From Nostoc sp. MG11 (GTDB lineage Bacteria; Cyanobacteriota; Cyanobacteriia; Cyanobacteriales; Nostocaceae): a stretch of DNA of 64,000 nt. This document shows, piece by piece, positions 1 through 9,240 of the stretch (position 1 is the first letter of the stretch; each line of letters begins with the position of its first letter). Below the pieces are notes generated by a model that was not told where the DNA came from, did not search any database, and saw only the letters and a program-made list of their open reading frames with translations. Made by a program: the position numbers and the translations under genes. The stretch covers positions 277,405 through 341,404 of the forward strand of contig NZ_JACXXN010000003.1 of assembly GCF_014904695.1 (NCBI RefSeq), given 5' to 3'.

Positions 1-705
1 AAAGACAAAGAACACGTTTTACAAGAAAGAGCCAAACTACTAAATATCGTTACTCAGCTAGAAGAGTCGATGGTGAAGGAATTCCCCTTTGAAGTGCCTT
101 CTCAGTACAGTAACCTGCCTCAACTTAAAGGTCGTGCCACCGTGGAATTCAAAACCAACAAAGGCAACTTGACTCTTGTAGTGGACGGTTACAGTGCCCC
201 TGTTACTGCTGGGAATTTTGTAGATTTGGTACAACGTGGTTTTTACAACGGCCTAGAATTTACCCGTTCTGAAGAATCTTACGTGCTGCAAACTGGAGAT
301 CCACCAGGAAAGGAGGCGGGTTTCATTGACCCAAAAAACAACAAATATCGCGCTATTCCCTTAGAGATTTTGGTTGAAGGTGACAAGCAGCCTACCTATG
401 GTATTACCTTAGAAGAAGCTGGTCGTTACATTGATATGCCAGTTTTGCCTTTTTCTGCCTTTGGTGCGTTGGCAATGGCTCGTCCCGAAGGTGAAGTAAA
501 TGGAGGTTCTTCACAATTTTTCTTCTTCCTGTTTGAGCCTGAACTCACACCCGCAGGACGCAATTTATTAGATGGTCGCTATGCGATTTTTGGCTATCTT
601 ACTGAAGGTAAAGAGGTTTTGGATAAACTGAAAGCGGGTGACAAAATTGAATCGGCAACAGTTGTGCAAGGTATAGAAAATTTGGTTGAGCCGCAAGCAA
701 TATAA
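1..705 (+). CDS. Cyclophilin-type peptidyl-prolyl isomerase, 5'-truncated by window edge
   Basis: The reading frame is open from base 1, so the gene starts upstream of the window; the ATG at 70 is internal. The visible part begins with the end of a helical segment (KEHVLQERAKLLNIVTQLEE) followed by a cyclophilin-like domain with GNFVDLVQRGFYNGLEFTR near its start and GGSSQFFFFLFEPELTP near its end. This arrangement, helical N-terminus then a divergent cyclophilin fold, is that of the thylakoid-lumen TLP40/CYP38 family, which in plants helps photosystem II assembly. I infer a periplasmic or lumenal location, but the signal peptide lies outside the window. The domain assignment is strong; the CYP38-like role is inference. 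Confidence 0.85.
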   Translation, partial: KDKEHVLQERAKLLNIVTQLEESMVKEFPFEVPSQYSNLPQLKGRATVEFKTNKGNLTLVVDGYSAPVTAGNFVDLVQRGFYNGLEFTRSEESYVLQTGDPPGKEAGFIDPKNNKYRAIPLEILVEGDKQPTYGITLEEAGRYIDMPVLPFSAFGALAMARPEGEVNGGSSQFFFFLFEPELTPAGRNLLDGRYAIFGYLTEGKEVLDKLKAGDKIESATVVQGIENLVEPQAI

Positions 706-837
706 TCAATTGCAGAACAAACTTGAGTCTGTGTTAGCTATGCGATCGCTCTATTAGCAGGGCATTGTATAATCTTAATCTCCGAATCAGGGTGGGCATC
801 TCTTGCCTGCCCTAAAAATTTCAGGGATTCAACCCTA

Positions 838-1440
838 TCAACTAAGATTACCAGCGGTAAACACCTGATCAACAGCGTTCACGAAGTGTGCCGTAGGTAT
901 TGCTAATTCTGGAAAAGTCCGCGAGACAATCTGCTGGTTACTCGTAAAAATTGTCTCTTCGTACAGTCCCTCTTCTAGTAATAAAACTGAAATCTTCGTT
1001 TTCAATGGATCTACAATCCAGTATTCTGGAATCTCCAACGCCGCATATTCAGATTGCTTATAACGATAGTCCCGCTTTACTGAATCTGGACTAACCACTT
1101 CTACAATTAGTAACGGGGGTGATTGAAATACAGCTGACACATTCAACAATTCTTTTGCTTGCTCTAACGTCACTATACACAGGTCAGATAACCTAGATTT
1201 ATTTCTACCCGTTCTCACCCCACCTTCTCGCAAACACAGCCAAGGATAGCCACAACGTTTGATTTCTGCATCTAGCACTTGCTCAAGAAATTTGGCAGTC
1301 AGGAAATGTTGAATATTAGGTGGGTTCATTAGCTCAAGCCTGCCATCCACGAGTTCATAATGGAAATCGCTAACATCGCTACCATCATCATAAATTAAGT
1401 ACTCTTCAAACGTAATGCTAGTTACTGGTGTTGTTACCAT
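838..1440 (-). CDS. Uma2-family (DUF820) putative endonuclease
   Basis: A 200-residue protein with the PD-(D/E)XK-like layout of the Uma2 family: FHYELVDGRLELMNPPN, then SDLCIVT, then LLIVEVVSPDS...YRYKQSEYAALEIPEYWIVDP. Uma2 proteins are extremely multiplied in filamentous cyanobacteria; their biological role is unknown. The start has a good ribosome site (AGGAG, about 9 bases upstream). Near the C-terminus, residues AIPTAHFVNA interrupt the usual 'FPEL..VDQV' join and are encoded by a small palindromic repeat (875-903), see findings. Two other Uma2 loci occur in this window (27917-28531 and a fragment at 24782). Confidence 0.85.
   Translation of the reverse strand: MVTTPVTSITFEEYLIYDDGSDVSDFHYELVDGRLELMNPPNIQHFLTAKFLEQVLDAEIKRCGYPWLCLREGGVRTGRNKSRLSDLCIVTLEQAKELLNVSAVFQSPPLLIVEVVSPDSVKRDYRYKQSEYAALEIPEYWIVDPLKTKISVLLLEEGLYEETIFTSNQQIVSRTFPELAIPTAHFVNAVDQVFTAGNLS
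875..903. repeat. Small palindromic repeat inside the Uma2 coding sequence
   Basis: A 29-base GC-richer stretch reading GCGTTC...GCCGTAGG...TTGC resembles the short 'GCGATGCCTACGGCA...GAACGC' repeats scattered through Nostoc genomes. Here it is translated, giving about ten extra residues (AIPTAHFVNA) close to the C-terminus of the Uma2 protein. Confidence 0.45.
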
Positions 1441-1528
1441 CCCAACTAACTCCTAGACGATACCCTTATCCTAAACCGTAAAGTAAATCATCAGTTTTCT
1501 TATAACTTTGCAAACCGGAAAACCGATT

Positions 1529-2563
1529 GTGAACAGTGAGTTATCTTCCTTACAAGTACAAGATATTGGTGAACAAGGACTTTTAGAAAGACTACAGCGA
1601 TTCTGTCCCCCGGAAATCATTGGGGATGATGCAGCGGTATTAGTCACAGAACCAAAACAATCTTTAGTAGTAACAACAGATGTCCTGGTTGACGGCGTAC
1701 ATTTTAGTAACGTCACTACTTCCCCAGAAGATGCTGGTTGGCGAGCAGCAGCAGCAAACTTATCAGATTTAGCAGCAATGGGTGCTTCACCTTTAGGAAT
1801 CACTATCGGACTGGGACTCCCTGGTGAAGTTAGGGTGAGCTGGGTTGAGCGGTTGTATCAGGGAATGACAGAATGCCTGCAACAGTACAATACTCCAATT
1901 GTGGGGGGTGATATCGTGCGATCGCCTATTACCACTCTGGCAATTACCGCTTTCGGTCAAGTTCACCCCAATCAAATTATCCGCCGTTCTGCTGCTCAAG
2001 TGGGAAATGCGATCGTCGTTACAGGCGTCCACGGAGCCTCCCGTGCTGGCTTAGAATTGCTGTTACATCCCGAATTAGGACAGAACCTCAGGGACACAGA
2101 AAAGACGGCTTTAATCAAAGCACACCAACGCCCCCAACCACGATTAGACGTCTTACCAATCCTCCAAAAAATCTTAGCATCCTACTCTCCCACTCCTCCT
2201 CTACTCTCCATCGCTGGTATGGATAGCAGCGACGGTTTAGCAGATGCAGTTATGCAAATTTGCCGCACCAGCGGTGTCGGTGCTATCCTAGAGCGCAGCC
2301 AAATTTCCTTACCAACAGCTTTTGAACACTGGCTGACAAAAGAGCAAGCACTGGAATACGCTCTCTATGGTGGCGAAGACTTTGAATTAGTGCTTTGCTT
2401 GCCACAAGAACTAGCCCATGACTTAGTACAACAACTAGATCAAAGTGCAGCTATTGTGGGCAGGATTACATCGGAATCAACAATAATATTACACGACAAA
2501 AAAGAAAAATTCCCCGACCAAGTTCTGAATCTTAGCCAGGGATTTCAACATTTTAGTCATTAG
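1529..2563 (+). CDS. thiL: Thiamine-monophosphate kinase
   Basis: ThiL phosphorylates thiamine monophosphate to the active cofactor thiamine pyrophosphate with ATP. The protein shows the family signatures IGDDAAVL near the N-terminus, TTDVLVDGVHF, AAANLSDLAAMGASPLG, IVGGDIVRS and, in the second half, IAGMDSSDGLADA and YGGEDFELVL. The frame stays open upstream to a TTG at 1508, but the GTG at 1529 gives the more natural start (VNSELSSLQVQDIGEQGLLERL) and a GGAA lies about 7-10 bases before it; the exact start is uncertain. The length, about 344 residues, is normal. The gene is transcribed away from the neighbouring Uma2 gene. Confidence 0.95.
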   Translation: MNSELSSLQVQDIGEQGLLERLQRFCPPEIIGDDAAVLVTEPKQSLVVTTDVLVDGVHFSNVTTSPEDAGWRAAAANLSDLAAMGASPLGITIGLGLPGEVRVSWVERLYQGMTECLQQYNTPIVGGDIVRSPITTLAITAFGQVHPNQIIRRSAAQVGNAIVVTGVHGASRAGLELLLHPELGQNLRDTEKTALIKAHQRPQPRLDVLPILQKILASYSPTPPLLSIAGMDSSDGLADAVMQICRTSGVGAILERSQISLPTAFEHWLTKEQALEYALYGGEDFELVLCLPQELAHDLVQQLDQSAAIVGRITSESTIILHDKKEKFPDQVLNLSQGFQHFSH

Positions 2564-2600
2564 TTCTTTGTCCTTTGACAAATGACAAATGACAACTGAC
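2564..2600. repeat. Heptanucleotide (TGACAAA)n short tandem repeat
   Basis: TGACAAA units repeat with a 7-base period between thiL and gap2, followed by CAACTGACA, and a partly complementary TTTGTCC lies just before them. The same heptamer arrays recur at 7980-8020, 19985-20015 and 39850-39890, always at gene ends. They resemble the short tandemly repeated (STRR) sequences of heterocystous cyanobacteria. Confidence 0.7.
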
Positions 2601-2603
2601 ATC

Positions 2604-3617
2604 TTATTGCCACTTCTGGGCTACTAATTCTGCCAAATCCAGGACTCGCTGACTGTAACCCCACTCGTTGTCATACCATGCCATAACTTTTACTAGGTCA
2701 TTGCCCATAACCAAAGTCAAGGCAGCATCAACAATCGAAGAAGCGTCAGAACCTTGATAATCGGACGATACTAGTTGTAGTTCGCTGTAGTCTAAAATGC
2801 CTTTCAGTGGGCCTTCAGCGGCGTCTTTGAGAGCTTGGTTCACTTCTTCCGTAATAGTACGCTTCTCAACCTGAACCACGAAATCTACCATTGAAACGTT
2901 CGGGGTAGGTACACGCAGGGCAACGCCATTCAGCTTGCCCTTGAGGTCTGGGATTACCAGCGCCACTGCTTTTGCCGCACCAGTCGAGGTGGGTACAATG
3001 TTTATGGCTGCTGCCCTCGCCCGTCGCAAATCTCGGTGAGAAGCGTCTAGCAAGCGCTGGTCACCAGTGTAGCTGTGGGTAGTGGTCATTGTACCTTTAA
3101 TGATGCCGAATTTATCGTTCAACACCTTGGCGATGGGAGCCAAACAGTTAGTAGTACAGCTGGCATTACTGATGATGTGATGCTTATTGTGGTCATAGTC
3201 GTGATGATTCACACCAATCACAAAAGTGCCATCCTCATTTTTACCAGGGGCAGTGATCAAAACCTTCTTGGCTCCAGCATTCACATGCTTCAGCGCTCCT
3301 TCTTTGCTGGTAAATACTCCCGTCGCTTCGATAATCAGGTCAATTTCCCACTCTTTCCAGGGCAAGTTTTCTGGGTTGCGATCAGATACGCACTTAATGG
3401 TCTTACCATTAACGATGATAGAGTTATCATCGGCAGTAATGTCAGCATTCTTTAACTTCCCTAGCATCGAGTCATACCTCAGCAGGTGAGCGTTGGTTCT
3501 AGGGTCTGAGGTGTCGTTAATAGCGACAAGGTCAATTTGGCTGTTTTCTCTACCCACCCAGCAACGTGCAAAGTTACGTCCGATACGCCCGAAACCGTTG
3601 ATTGCAACTCTAATCAC
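2604..3617 (-). CDS. gap2: Glyceraldehyde-3-phosphate dehydrogenase, photosynthetic Gap2 type
   Basis: A 337-residue phosphorylating GAPDH, the NAD(P)H-using enzyme of the Calvin cycle in cyanobacteria. It shows [15 protein letters not shown] at the N-terminal Rossmann fold, the catalytic segment [36 protein letters not shown], and [15 protein letters not shown] at the end. I place the start at the GTG at 3617 because it begins exactly at the conserved [10 protein letters not shown] and is preceded by AGAGGG about 8 bases upstream; the frame stays open to 3668 but that extension is not family-like. Gap2 activity is normally restrained by CP12, whose gene is at the other end of this window (63024-63284). 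Confidence 0.96.
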   Translation of the reverse strand: MIRVAINGFGRIGRNFARCWVGRENSQIDLVAINDTSDPRTNAHLLRYDSMLGKLKNADITADDNSIIVNGKTIKCVSDRNPENLPWKEWEIDLIIEATGVFTSKEGALKHVNAGAKKVLITAPGKNEDGTFVIGVNHHDYDHNKHHIISNASCTTNCLAPIAKVLNDKFGIIKGTMTTTHSYTGDQRLLDASHRDLRRARAAAINIVPTSTGAAKAVALVIPDLKGKLNGVALRVPTPNVSMVDFVVQVEKRTITEEVNQALKDAAEGPLKGILDYSELQLVSSDYQGSDASSIVDAALTLVMGNDLVKVMAWYDNEWGYSQRVLDLAELVAQKWQ

Positions 3618-3733
3618 AGTGTCTTGCCCTCTGTATTTATGCTTATAAGTTGATATCGTTGACCCCAATCATATCGCAAAGGGGGGGAGCACTCATAACC
3701 ATAAAGTGTCGGATCAATAAAAAAACACACAAT

Positions 3734-4360
3734 TTATTCAGATTTGTTTGAGTAGAGGTTGTTGTTAGCGATATACGCTCTAACCGATTCCGGGACTAAA
3801 TAGCGAATTGACTGGCGTTGGCAGCAAAGTTTGCGAATCAGACTTGACGAAACTCCTACTAAAGGTATATTCAAGAATTGCCAGTGAATGGTGAGTGACT
3901 GCTTCTTCAGTTGTTGCTCCACTTGCTTGCAGATTAACTCGCTTTGAGCTATGGTCTCACCACCTAGCAATCGGGGTGCGATTAACCAATCACACATTTG
4001 CGCTAGTTCGTGTCCACGGTACCAACGAGGTAAGGTTTGGAAGGCATCCAAACCTAAAATCCAGTACCAGTGAGTATTTTGGTAAAAAGCAGATAAGTCG
4101 ATTAAGGTGTTGATGGCAAAAGAAACCCCAGAGCGATTTACCTCCACCAGTGAGACAGTAAACGCAGGGTTATCTTTTGTAGCTCTTTGCAGCATTTCCA
4201 CGCGATGCTCAAACAAAGCTGCTTCTTTATGAGGAGGATTTAGCGATGGCACCCAAATTACCTTTTTTAGTGGTACTTGATGCAAAGCTGTTTCGGCTAT
4301 GAGCAGGTGTCCCCAATGAATTGGATCAAATGTGCCACCAAAAATTGCTAGTTGCTGCAT
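3734..4360 (-). CDS. nadD: Nicotinate-nucleotide adenylyltransferase
   Basis: NadD adenylylates nicotinate mononucleotide in NAD synthesis. The protein opens with the nucleotidyltransferase signature LAIFGGTFDPIHWGHLLIAE, then VIWVPSLNPPHK, WILGLDAFQTLPRWYRGHELAQ, and ends with the second motif region GVSSSLIRKLCCQRQSIRYLVPESVRAYI. I choose the ATG at 4360 since the family starts right before the GGTFDP motif; the frame continues upstream to 4408 through a degenerate tandem repeat, so a longer N-terminus cannot be excluded. It lies 116 bases upstream of gap2 on the same strand and is divergent from murC. Confidence 0.9.
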   Translation of the reverse strand: MQQLAIFGGTFDPIHWGHLLIAETALHQVPLKKVIWVPSLNPPHKEAALFEHRVEMLQRATKDNPAFTVSLVEVNRSGVSFAINTLIDLSAFYQNTHWYWILGLDAFQTLPRWYRGHELAQMCDWLIAPRLLGGETIAQSELICKQVEQQLKKQSLTIHWQFLNIPLVGVSSSLIRKLCCQRQSIRYLVPESVRAYIANNNLYSNKSE

Positions 4361-4369
4361 CCAGTCAAG

Positions 4370-4490
4370 CCTGGGTTTCATGCAATTGAAAAATAGTTTC
4401 ATTACCAATGTACTATTGAAGTCAATTCGCGCCTAGTCTTGATGCAATTTAAAATCAGTTTCGCCAACATTGTATGATCGCAGCCAATTC
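4370..4490. repeat. Degenerate 59-bp tandem duplication upstream of nadD
   Basis: The segments 4370-4428 and 4432-4490 align without gaps at about 42 of 59 positions (both begin CCT, share ATGCAATT, CAGTTT/TAGTTTC and end CAATTC). This looks like an old tandem duplication covering the nadD 5' end and leader. Confidence 0.5.
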
Positions 4491-4764
4491 CAGTGAGGTA
4501 ACCAAAAGATGTATTTGACATTACCAAGAATTTCTTTCCCGATGCGGCAGAAATTTTCAGAATAATCTTAACAACAGTTTGGAAATAGCAAAAACCTCCA
4601 ACCAAGGTAAAATCATTCTGAATAAACAAAGCCAGAGCAGAAAAGTCAACTTGGCATCAAATATAAACATCATGTACGAACAGTTACGGTAAAAAATCAA
4701 ATTCCTGTTATGATACGCGTGTCATTTGTGATTATGGTGTGGTGTGGTGTAAGAGGAGCAATAA
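4409..4764. other. nadD-murC divergent intergenic region
   Basis: No convincing gene. It contains the second copy of the 59-bp degenerate duplication and must hold the divergent promoters of nadD and murC. A small minus-strand frame at 4402-4629 is not supported by any recognisable feature. A repeated GTGTGGTGTGGTGT stretch lies just before the murC ribosome site. Confidence 0.5.
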
Positions 4765-6228
4765 ATGAGTAATTCTGTAGATTTTAGTGGTAGACCATTT
4801 CATTTCATTGGGATCGGCGGCATAGGTATGTCTGCTCTGGCATACGTTCTTGCCAAACGCCAATTTCCAGTATCAGGTTCGGATCTTCGTCCAAACCACA
4901 TTACGCACAAGTTGGAATCTATCGGAGCTCATATTTTTGGTAGACAAGAGGCAAGCAATCTCGAATTCTTTCGCCCTCAGGTATTGACTAATGAAGTAGC
5001 ATTAAACTCACAAGAACAATTGCCTACTCCTACTAAATCAATACTGCCTCAAGTCATTTGTTCGACAGCGATTAACACTAATAATTTAGAATACAAAGCA
5101 GCTTTGGAATTAGGTTGTCCGGTTTTACATCGTTCAGATGTACTAGCAGCCTTGATTGCCGATTATTACAGTATTGCAGTGGCAGGAACACACGGCAAAA
5201 CCACAACCAGTAGCATGATTGGATATATGCTTCTGCAAGCAGGTTTAGACCCAACGATTTTGGTAGGCGGGGAAGTAGATGCTTGGGAAGGCAATGCTCG
5301 ATTGGGGCAAAGTCGATATTTGGTAGCAGAGGCAGATGAATCAGATGGTTCTCTAGTCAAACACGCCCCTGAAATTGGCATTATTACCAATATTGAACTT
5401 GATCATCCTGATCACTACGATACTTTAGAGGAAGTAGTTGACATCTTCCAGACATTTGCCAAGAGTTGTAAGATATTAGTAGGTAGTATTGACTGTGCTA
5501 CAGTACGCGATCGCCTGCAACCAACAATCAGCTACAGCTTACACTCTGATACTGACGCTGACTACACTGTCACCAATGTTGACTATCGTGCTGATGGCAC
5601 CACAGCTCTAGTTTGGGAACAAGGCAAAGCTTTGGGCGTGTTGAAATTGCGGCTGCTTAGTCGGCACAATCTCAGTAATGCCCTAGCAGCAGTAGCTGTT
5701 GGTCGGGCCTTGGGCTTAGAATTTGGAGAGATAGCCAAAGGAATTGCTACTTTTGAAGGAGCAAGACGCCGCTTTGAGTTCCGAGGTGAAGTCGATGGTA
5801 TTACCTTCATTGATGATTATGCCCATCATCCCAGCGAGATTCGCGCTACTCTCGCCGCAGCACGTTTACAGGCAAGACCAGGGCAGAGAGTTGTTGCCAT
5901 CTTCCAACCCCATCGCTACAGCCGCACACTTACCTTTTTAGAAGAATTTGCCCAATCTTTTACTCATGCTGATTTAGTTGTGCTGACTGATATTTACAGT
6001 GCAGGCGAACCAAATTTAGGGCAAATCAGTGGTGAACAACTGGCAGCGGAAATTGCCAAGCAACATCCGCAAGTGGTTTATCAACCATCGTTACCCTCAG
6101 TGTGCGAATACTTGTTGCAAACACTGCATCCAGGTGATTTAGCACTTTTTCTAGGAGCTGGGAACTTGAATCAGGTAATCCCCGAAGTAATTACAACACT
6201 TTGCGAACCGGCTAAAGCCACATCATAA
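4765..6228 (+). CDS. murC: UDP-N-acetylmuramate--L-alanine ligase
   Basis: MurC adds L-alanine to UDP-MurNAc, the first amino-acid step of peptidoglycan precursor synthesis in the cytoplasm. The 487-residue protein has the N-terminal UDP-binding signature FIGIGGIGMSALAYVLA, the ATP-binding loop AGTHGKTTTSSM near residue 142, EADESDGSL, the central NIELDHPDHYD, and the C-terminal domain with DDYAHHPSEIRATL and IFQPHRYSRT. Ribosome site AGAGGAG is about 7-10 bases before the ATG. It is followed by murB on the same strand after 115 bases, the usual cyanobacterial murC-murB pairing. Confidence 0.97.
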   Translation: MSNSVDFSGRPFHFIGIGGIGMSALAYVLAKRQFPVSGSDLRPNHITHKLESIGAHIFGRQEASNLEFFRPQVLTNEVALNSQEQLPTPTKSILPQVICSTAINTNNLEYKAALELGCPVLHRSDVLAALIADYYSIAVAGTHGKTTTSSMIGYMLLQAGLDPTILVGGEVDAWEGNARLGQSRYLVAEADESDGSLVKHAPEIGIITNIELDHPDHYDTLEEVVDIFQTFAKSCKILVGSIDCATVRDRLQPTISYSLHSDTDADYTVTNVDYRADGTTALVWEQGKALGVLKLRLLSRHNLSNALAAVAVGRALGLEFGEIAKGIATFEGARRRFEFRGEVDGITFIDDYAHHPSEIRATLAAARLQARPGQRVVAIFQPHRYSRTLTFLEEFAQSFTHADLVVLTDIYSAGEPNLGQISGEQLAAEIAKQHPQVVYQPSLPSVCEYLLQTLHPGDLALFLGAGNLNQVIPEVITTLCEPAKATS

Positions 6229-6343
6229 GTTGCGAGGTCTGATTTTTAAGCAAAGCGCCCGTCTAACAACGGTTCCATTGGTTTATGCTATTGCCGTATT
6301 ATTACGGTAAAAAAATGTAAAAATTTTACCTATTAAAGTAAAA

Positions 6344-7330
6344 ATGACAATTTCCCAGGCAGCTGGAAACGTCTGCACACCTTCTGCTTTGAATACAAAG
6401 AAACAGGAAACAACTAATTCAGTCAAGAGTGAGGTAATTTATTTACCTGGTACTGATTGTGCGATTAAGTCACAGGCTTCCTTGTCAGCGTTTACTTCCT
6501 ATAGAGTTGGAGGAGCAGCCCAATGGTACGTTGCTCCCCGAAACTTAGAAGCGCTACAGTCCAGTCTTAACTACGCAAAAGAACATGATTTAACAGTAAC
6601 AATACTGGGAGCAGGTTCTAACTTGTTGGTGAGCGATCGCGGTATATCAGGCTTAGTCATTGCTACTCGTCATCTCCGCTATAGCTACTTTGACTCCAAA
6701 ACAGGTCAATTAACCGTTGCTTCAGGAGAATCAATTCCCAGCTTGGCATGGCAGGTAGCAGAACTAGGATGGCAAGGATTGGAGTGGGCTGTTGGTATCC
6801 CTGGAACTGTTGGGGGCGCTGTTGTCATGAATGCAGGCGCACATAAGCACTGTATCGCAGATATGTTAGTTAGCGCCCAAGTACTTTCGCCCGATGGTAC
6901 AGTAGGAACTCTTACGCCTGAACAGCTGGGTTATGGCTACCGAACTTCATTACTACAAGGTGGCGCTTGCATAGTCACTCAAGTCACACTGCAACTTAAG
7001 CCAGGCGCCGATCCAGCACAAGTTGTAGCGCTTACTAAGCAGCACAAAAAGCATAGGCTGACCACCCAGCCCTACAACTTCCCTAGCTGTGGCAGTGTGT
7101 TCCGCAATCCCAAACCTTACACTGCTGGGTGGTTAATCGAACAAACTGGTCTAAAAGGTTACCAAATTGGTGGAGCACAAGTAGCACAACTCCACGCAAA
7201 TTTTATCGTCAACCGTGGCGGGGCAAAGGCTAGTGATATTTTCTGTCTCATTCGTCATATCCAACAACAAGTTCAAGAACGTTGGTCTATTTGTTTAGAG
7301 CCAGAAGTCAAAATGATCGGAGAGTTTTAA
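6344..7330 (+). CDS. murB: UDP-N-acetylenolpyruvoylglucosamine reductase
   Basis: MurB is the FAD- and NADPH-dependent reductase that makes UDP-MurNAc for peptidoglycan. Family features: [14 protein letters not shown], the FAD-binding [33 protein letters not shown], the catalytic-region serine in [11 protein letters not shown], and the C-terminal [30 protein letters not shown]. The first ~40 residues before the PGTDC segment are not typical, so a later start is possible, but no better start codon with a ribosome site is evident. It probably shares a transcript with murC. Confidence 0.95.
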   Translation: MTISQAAGNVCTPSALNTKKQETTNSVKSEVIYLPGTDCAIKSQASLSAFTSYRVGGAAQWYVAPRNLEALQSSLNYAKEHDLTVTILGAGSNLLVSDRGISGLVIATRHLRYSYFDSKTGQLTVASGESIPSLAWQVAELGWQGLEWAVGIPGTVGGAVVMNAGAHKHCIADMLVSAQVLSPDGTVGTLTPEQLGYGYRTSLLQGGACIVTQVTLQLKPGADPAQVVALTKQHKKHRLTTQPYNFPSCGSVFRNPKPYTAGWLIEQTGLKGYQIGGAQVAQLHANFIVNRGGAKASDIFCLIRHIQQQVQERWSICLEPEVKMIGEF

Positions 7331-7406
7331 AGTGCTTGTTGAAACTTGCAATCAATGGTGTGGGAACTGAACAAGCAAAAGGGCAGAGGAACAAAAGACT
7401 GACTGT

Positions 7407-7507
7407 AACTTCCCCTGTCCTCCCTTGCTCTCCTGCTTCATGCCCTCTGCCCGTACTGCAACTTCCCCTATGCTCCCTTGCTCTCCTGCTTCATGCCCCC
7501 TGCCCAG
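7407..7507. repeat. Two 53-bp tandem C-rich repeats
   Basis: Two direct copies with a 53-base period start at 7407 and 7460; each reads AACTTCCCCT...GCTCTCCTGCTTCATGCCC...TGCCC. This is C/T-rich intergenic repeat of the kind common in Nostoc. The 106-residue frame running through it has no gene-like character. Confidence 0.65.
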
Positions 7508-7598
7508 TATTAATTATTGGTAAAAAAAGAGGCAAATTGCCTACCGCATCTATAATTGAATTTGATTTGTTATTCAACGCACGCGCGGACAATCAATT

Positions 7599-7946
7599 AT
7601 GACAGGAAAAGGACAGGGATTCGGCTTTGGCTTAGGAAAAATGAAAGAATTAGCCGAAGCTTTTAAAAAAGCACAGCAAGTTCAAGAAGGTGCAAAGCGA
7701 CTCCAAGAAGAATTGGAGCAAATGGAGATTCAAGGAGAGTCTGGTGGTGGTCTAGTTAAGGTAATTGTCAGTGGCAACCAAGAACCCAAGCGAGTGGAAA
7801 TTTCTCCAGATGCTTTAGGAGAAGGTGCAGAAGTACTTTCCGATCTTGTGACAGTGGCAATGAAAGACGCTTACAACAAGTCCACAGCAACAATGCGGGA
7901 ACGCATGGAAGATTTGACAAGTGGACTGGAACTTCCTGGATTTTAG
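7599..7946 (+). CDS. YbaB/EbfC-family nucleoid-associated protein
   Basis: A 115-residue protein with the YbaB layout: an N-terminal amphipathic helical region ([34 protein letters not shown]) followed by a small beta region ([24 protein letters not shown]) and a C-terminal helix ([29 protein letters not shown]). Members form tweezers-like dimers that bind DNA; in heterotrophs the gene sits beside dnaX/recR, here it follows murC-murB. Function in this organism is inferred from the family only. Confidence 0.92.
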   Translation: MTGKGQGFGFGLGKMKELAEAFKKAQQVQEGAKRLQEELEQMEIQGESGGGLVKVIVSGNQEPKRVEISPDALGEGAEVLSDLVTVAMKDAYNKSTATMRERMEDLTSGLELPGF

Positions 7947-8022
7947 TTGTTAGTCATTAGTCATTAGTCCTTGGTCAATAACTATGGACAAATGACAAAT
8001 GACTAAGGACAAAGAACAATCA
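7947..8022. repeat. Heptanucleotide repeat array between ybaB-type gene and phosphatase gene
   Basis: AGTCATT units are followed by ACAAATGACAAATGAC units, the two halves being partly complementary (GTCCTT...AAGGAC). Same repeat family as at 2564, 19985 and 39853. Confidence 0.65.
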
Positions 8023-8029
8023 AATATTT

Positions 8030-8512
8030 ATGCCTTACAAGCTGCTGTTTGTCTGCTTAGGTAACATCTGCCGATCGCCATCGGCAGAGAATATTATGAA
8101 TCATCTAATTGAGCAGGCTGGCTTGAGTGATAGCATTTTTTGTGACTCGGCAGGTACATCTAGCTACCATATTGGTAGCCCACCTGACCAACGCATGAGT
8201 GCTGCGGCTGCTAAAAAGCTTTTAATTAAACTTCGTGGTCGAGCACGCCAGTTTAAAAAGTTAGATTTTCAAGATTTTGATTTAATTTTGGCTATGGATA
8301 GAGAGAATTACAAGGATATTCTCTCTGTTGATCAAACTAGGCAGTATCACCACAAAGTGCGTTTGATGTGCGATTTTTGCTCTCGACACATTCTCAAGGA
8401 AGTTCCAGATCCTTATTACGGTGGTCTAGAAGGATTTAATCAGGTGATAGATCTACTTGTCGATGCTTGTGAAGGCTTGCTCACATACGTTACTAGCCAG
8501 CAATCAATATAG
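8030..8512 (+). CDS. Low-molecular-weight protein tyrosine phosphatase
   Basis: A 160-residue cytoplasmic phosphatase with the catalytic P-loop CLGNICRS (Cys9, Arg15) at the N-terminus, DSAGTSSYHIGSPPDQRM, and the general-acid Asp127 in VPDPYYGG. In bacteria such enzymes reverse the autophosphorylation of tyrosine kinases that regulate exopolysaccharide export, and a Wzc-like copolymerase is encoded 12 kb away, but a partnership is only a guess. The enzyme looks complete and active. Confidence 0.95.
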   Translation: MPYKLLFVCLGNICRSPSAENIMNHLIEQAGLSDSIFCDSAGTSSYHIGSPPDQRMSAAAAKKLLIKLRGRARQFKKLDFQDFDLILAMDRENYKDILSVDQTRQYHHKVRLMCDFCSRHILKEVPDPYYGGLEGFNQVIDLLVDACEGLLTYVTSQQSI

Positions 8513-8562
8513 CAACGTAGAAAGTATAGGAGTTAAGACTTTGAGAGTCCTGACTTCTATTT

Positions 8563-9240
8563 TTATTCCACCAAACCATGCTTAATTGCAAAACGTACCA
8601 ACTCTGCTCTGTTGCTAGTTGAGGTTTTTCTCAATAAACTGCTAACGTACTTTTCCACTGTTCGAGGACTAAGGTGTAACTGATGGCCCATGTCGGCATT
8701 AGAAAGACCATGAGTCAATAGCTCTAGAACTTCCTGTTCTCTGTGAGTTAGGGCTGAGAACAGCTGGGATTGCTGAATCTGAGTGAACAGAGAATTATGG
8801 GCGTCTACTGCTTTTGTGGAAGCCGAAAGTCCCAAATTATGAGAAAAACGATACTCCGATTGAATGATTTGCGATCGCTCTAAAAGATTACGAATTGCTG
8901 CTGCTAACTCTTCTAATTCAAAAGGCTTGGGCAAATATAAATCGCACCCTGACTGATAGCCCAGAATTCTTTCTTGAGTTTTAGTTCGTGCTGTTAACAA
9001 AATTACAGGTAATAAACGGAACGCTGGTTTTTGACGCACTTGTCGCACTAGTTCATAGCCGTTTATCCGTGGCATGACAATATCCGTAACAATCAAATCA
9101 GGATGGTACTCATCCACCATCGCTAAAGCCTCTTGACCGTCATTAGCCGTGATTATCGAGTAGCCAGACAGTTCAAGATAATCGCTAATAGACAGACGAG
9201 TGCCCAGATCGTCATCCACTACAAGGATCGTCAAGGGCAT
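8563..9240 (-). CDS. NarL/LuxR-type response regulator, Rre1/Ycf29-like
   Basis: A receiver domain at the N-terminus (ILVVDDDLGTRLSISDYLE, phospho-acceptor in DLIVTDIVMP, LLTARTKTQERILGYQSGCDLYLPKPFELEEL) is joined to a C-terminal LuxR helix-turn-helix (LTHREQEVLELLTHGLSNADMGHQLHLSPRTVEKYVSSLLRKT). The combination, with the LNLLERSQIIQ-type linker, matches the cyanobacterial Rre1 regulator and its plastid homologue Ycf29, which in unicellular species controls stress and sigma-factor genes. The ATG at 9240 is preferred: AGGGGTC lies 8 bases upstream and the protein begins at the receiver fold; the frame is open to 9312. Confidence 0.9.
   Translation of the reverse strand: MPLTILVVDDDLGTRLSISDYLELSGYSIITANDGQEALAMVDEYHPDLIVTDIVMPRINGYELVRQVRQKPAFRLLPVILLTARTKTQERILGYQSGCDLYLPKPFELEELAAAIRNLLERSQIIQSEYRFSHNLGLSASTKAVDAHNSLFTQIQQSQLFSALTHREQEVLELLTHGLSNADMGHQLHLSPRTVEKYVSSLLRKTSTSNRAELVRFAIKHGLVE

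Noticed and set aside
4402-4629. 75-codon minus-strand frame upstream of nadD
   Set aside because: Composition and position fit intergenic DNA; its C-terminal part is just the second copy of the degenerate duplication.
7282-7602. 106-codon plus-strand frame after murB
   Set aside because: It overlaps the murB end in another frame, runs through a C-rich tandem repeat and overlaps the ybaB-type start; no protein-like features.
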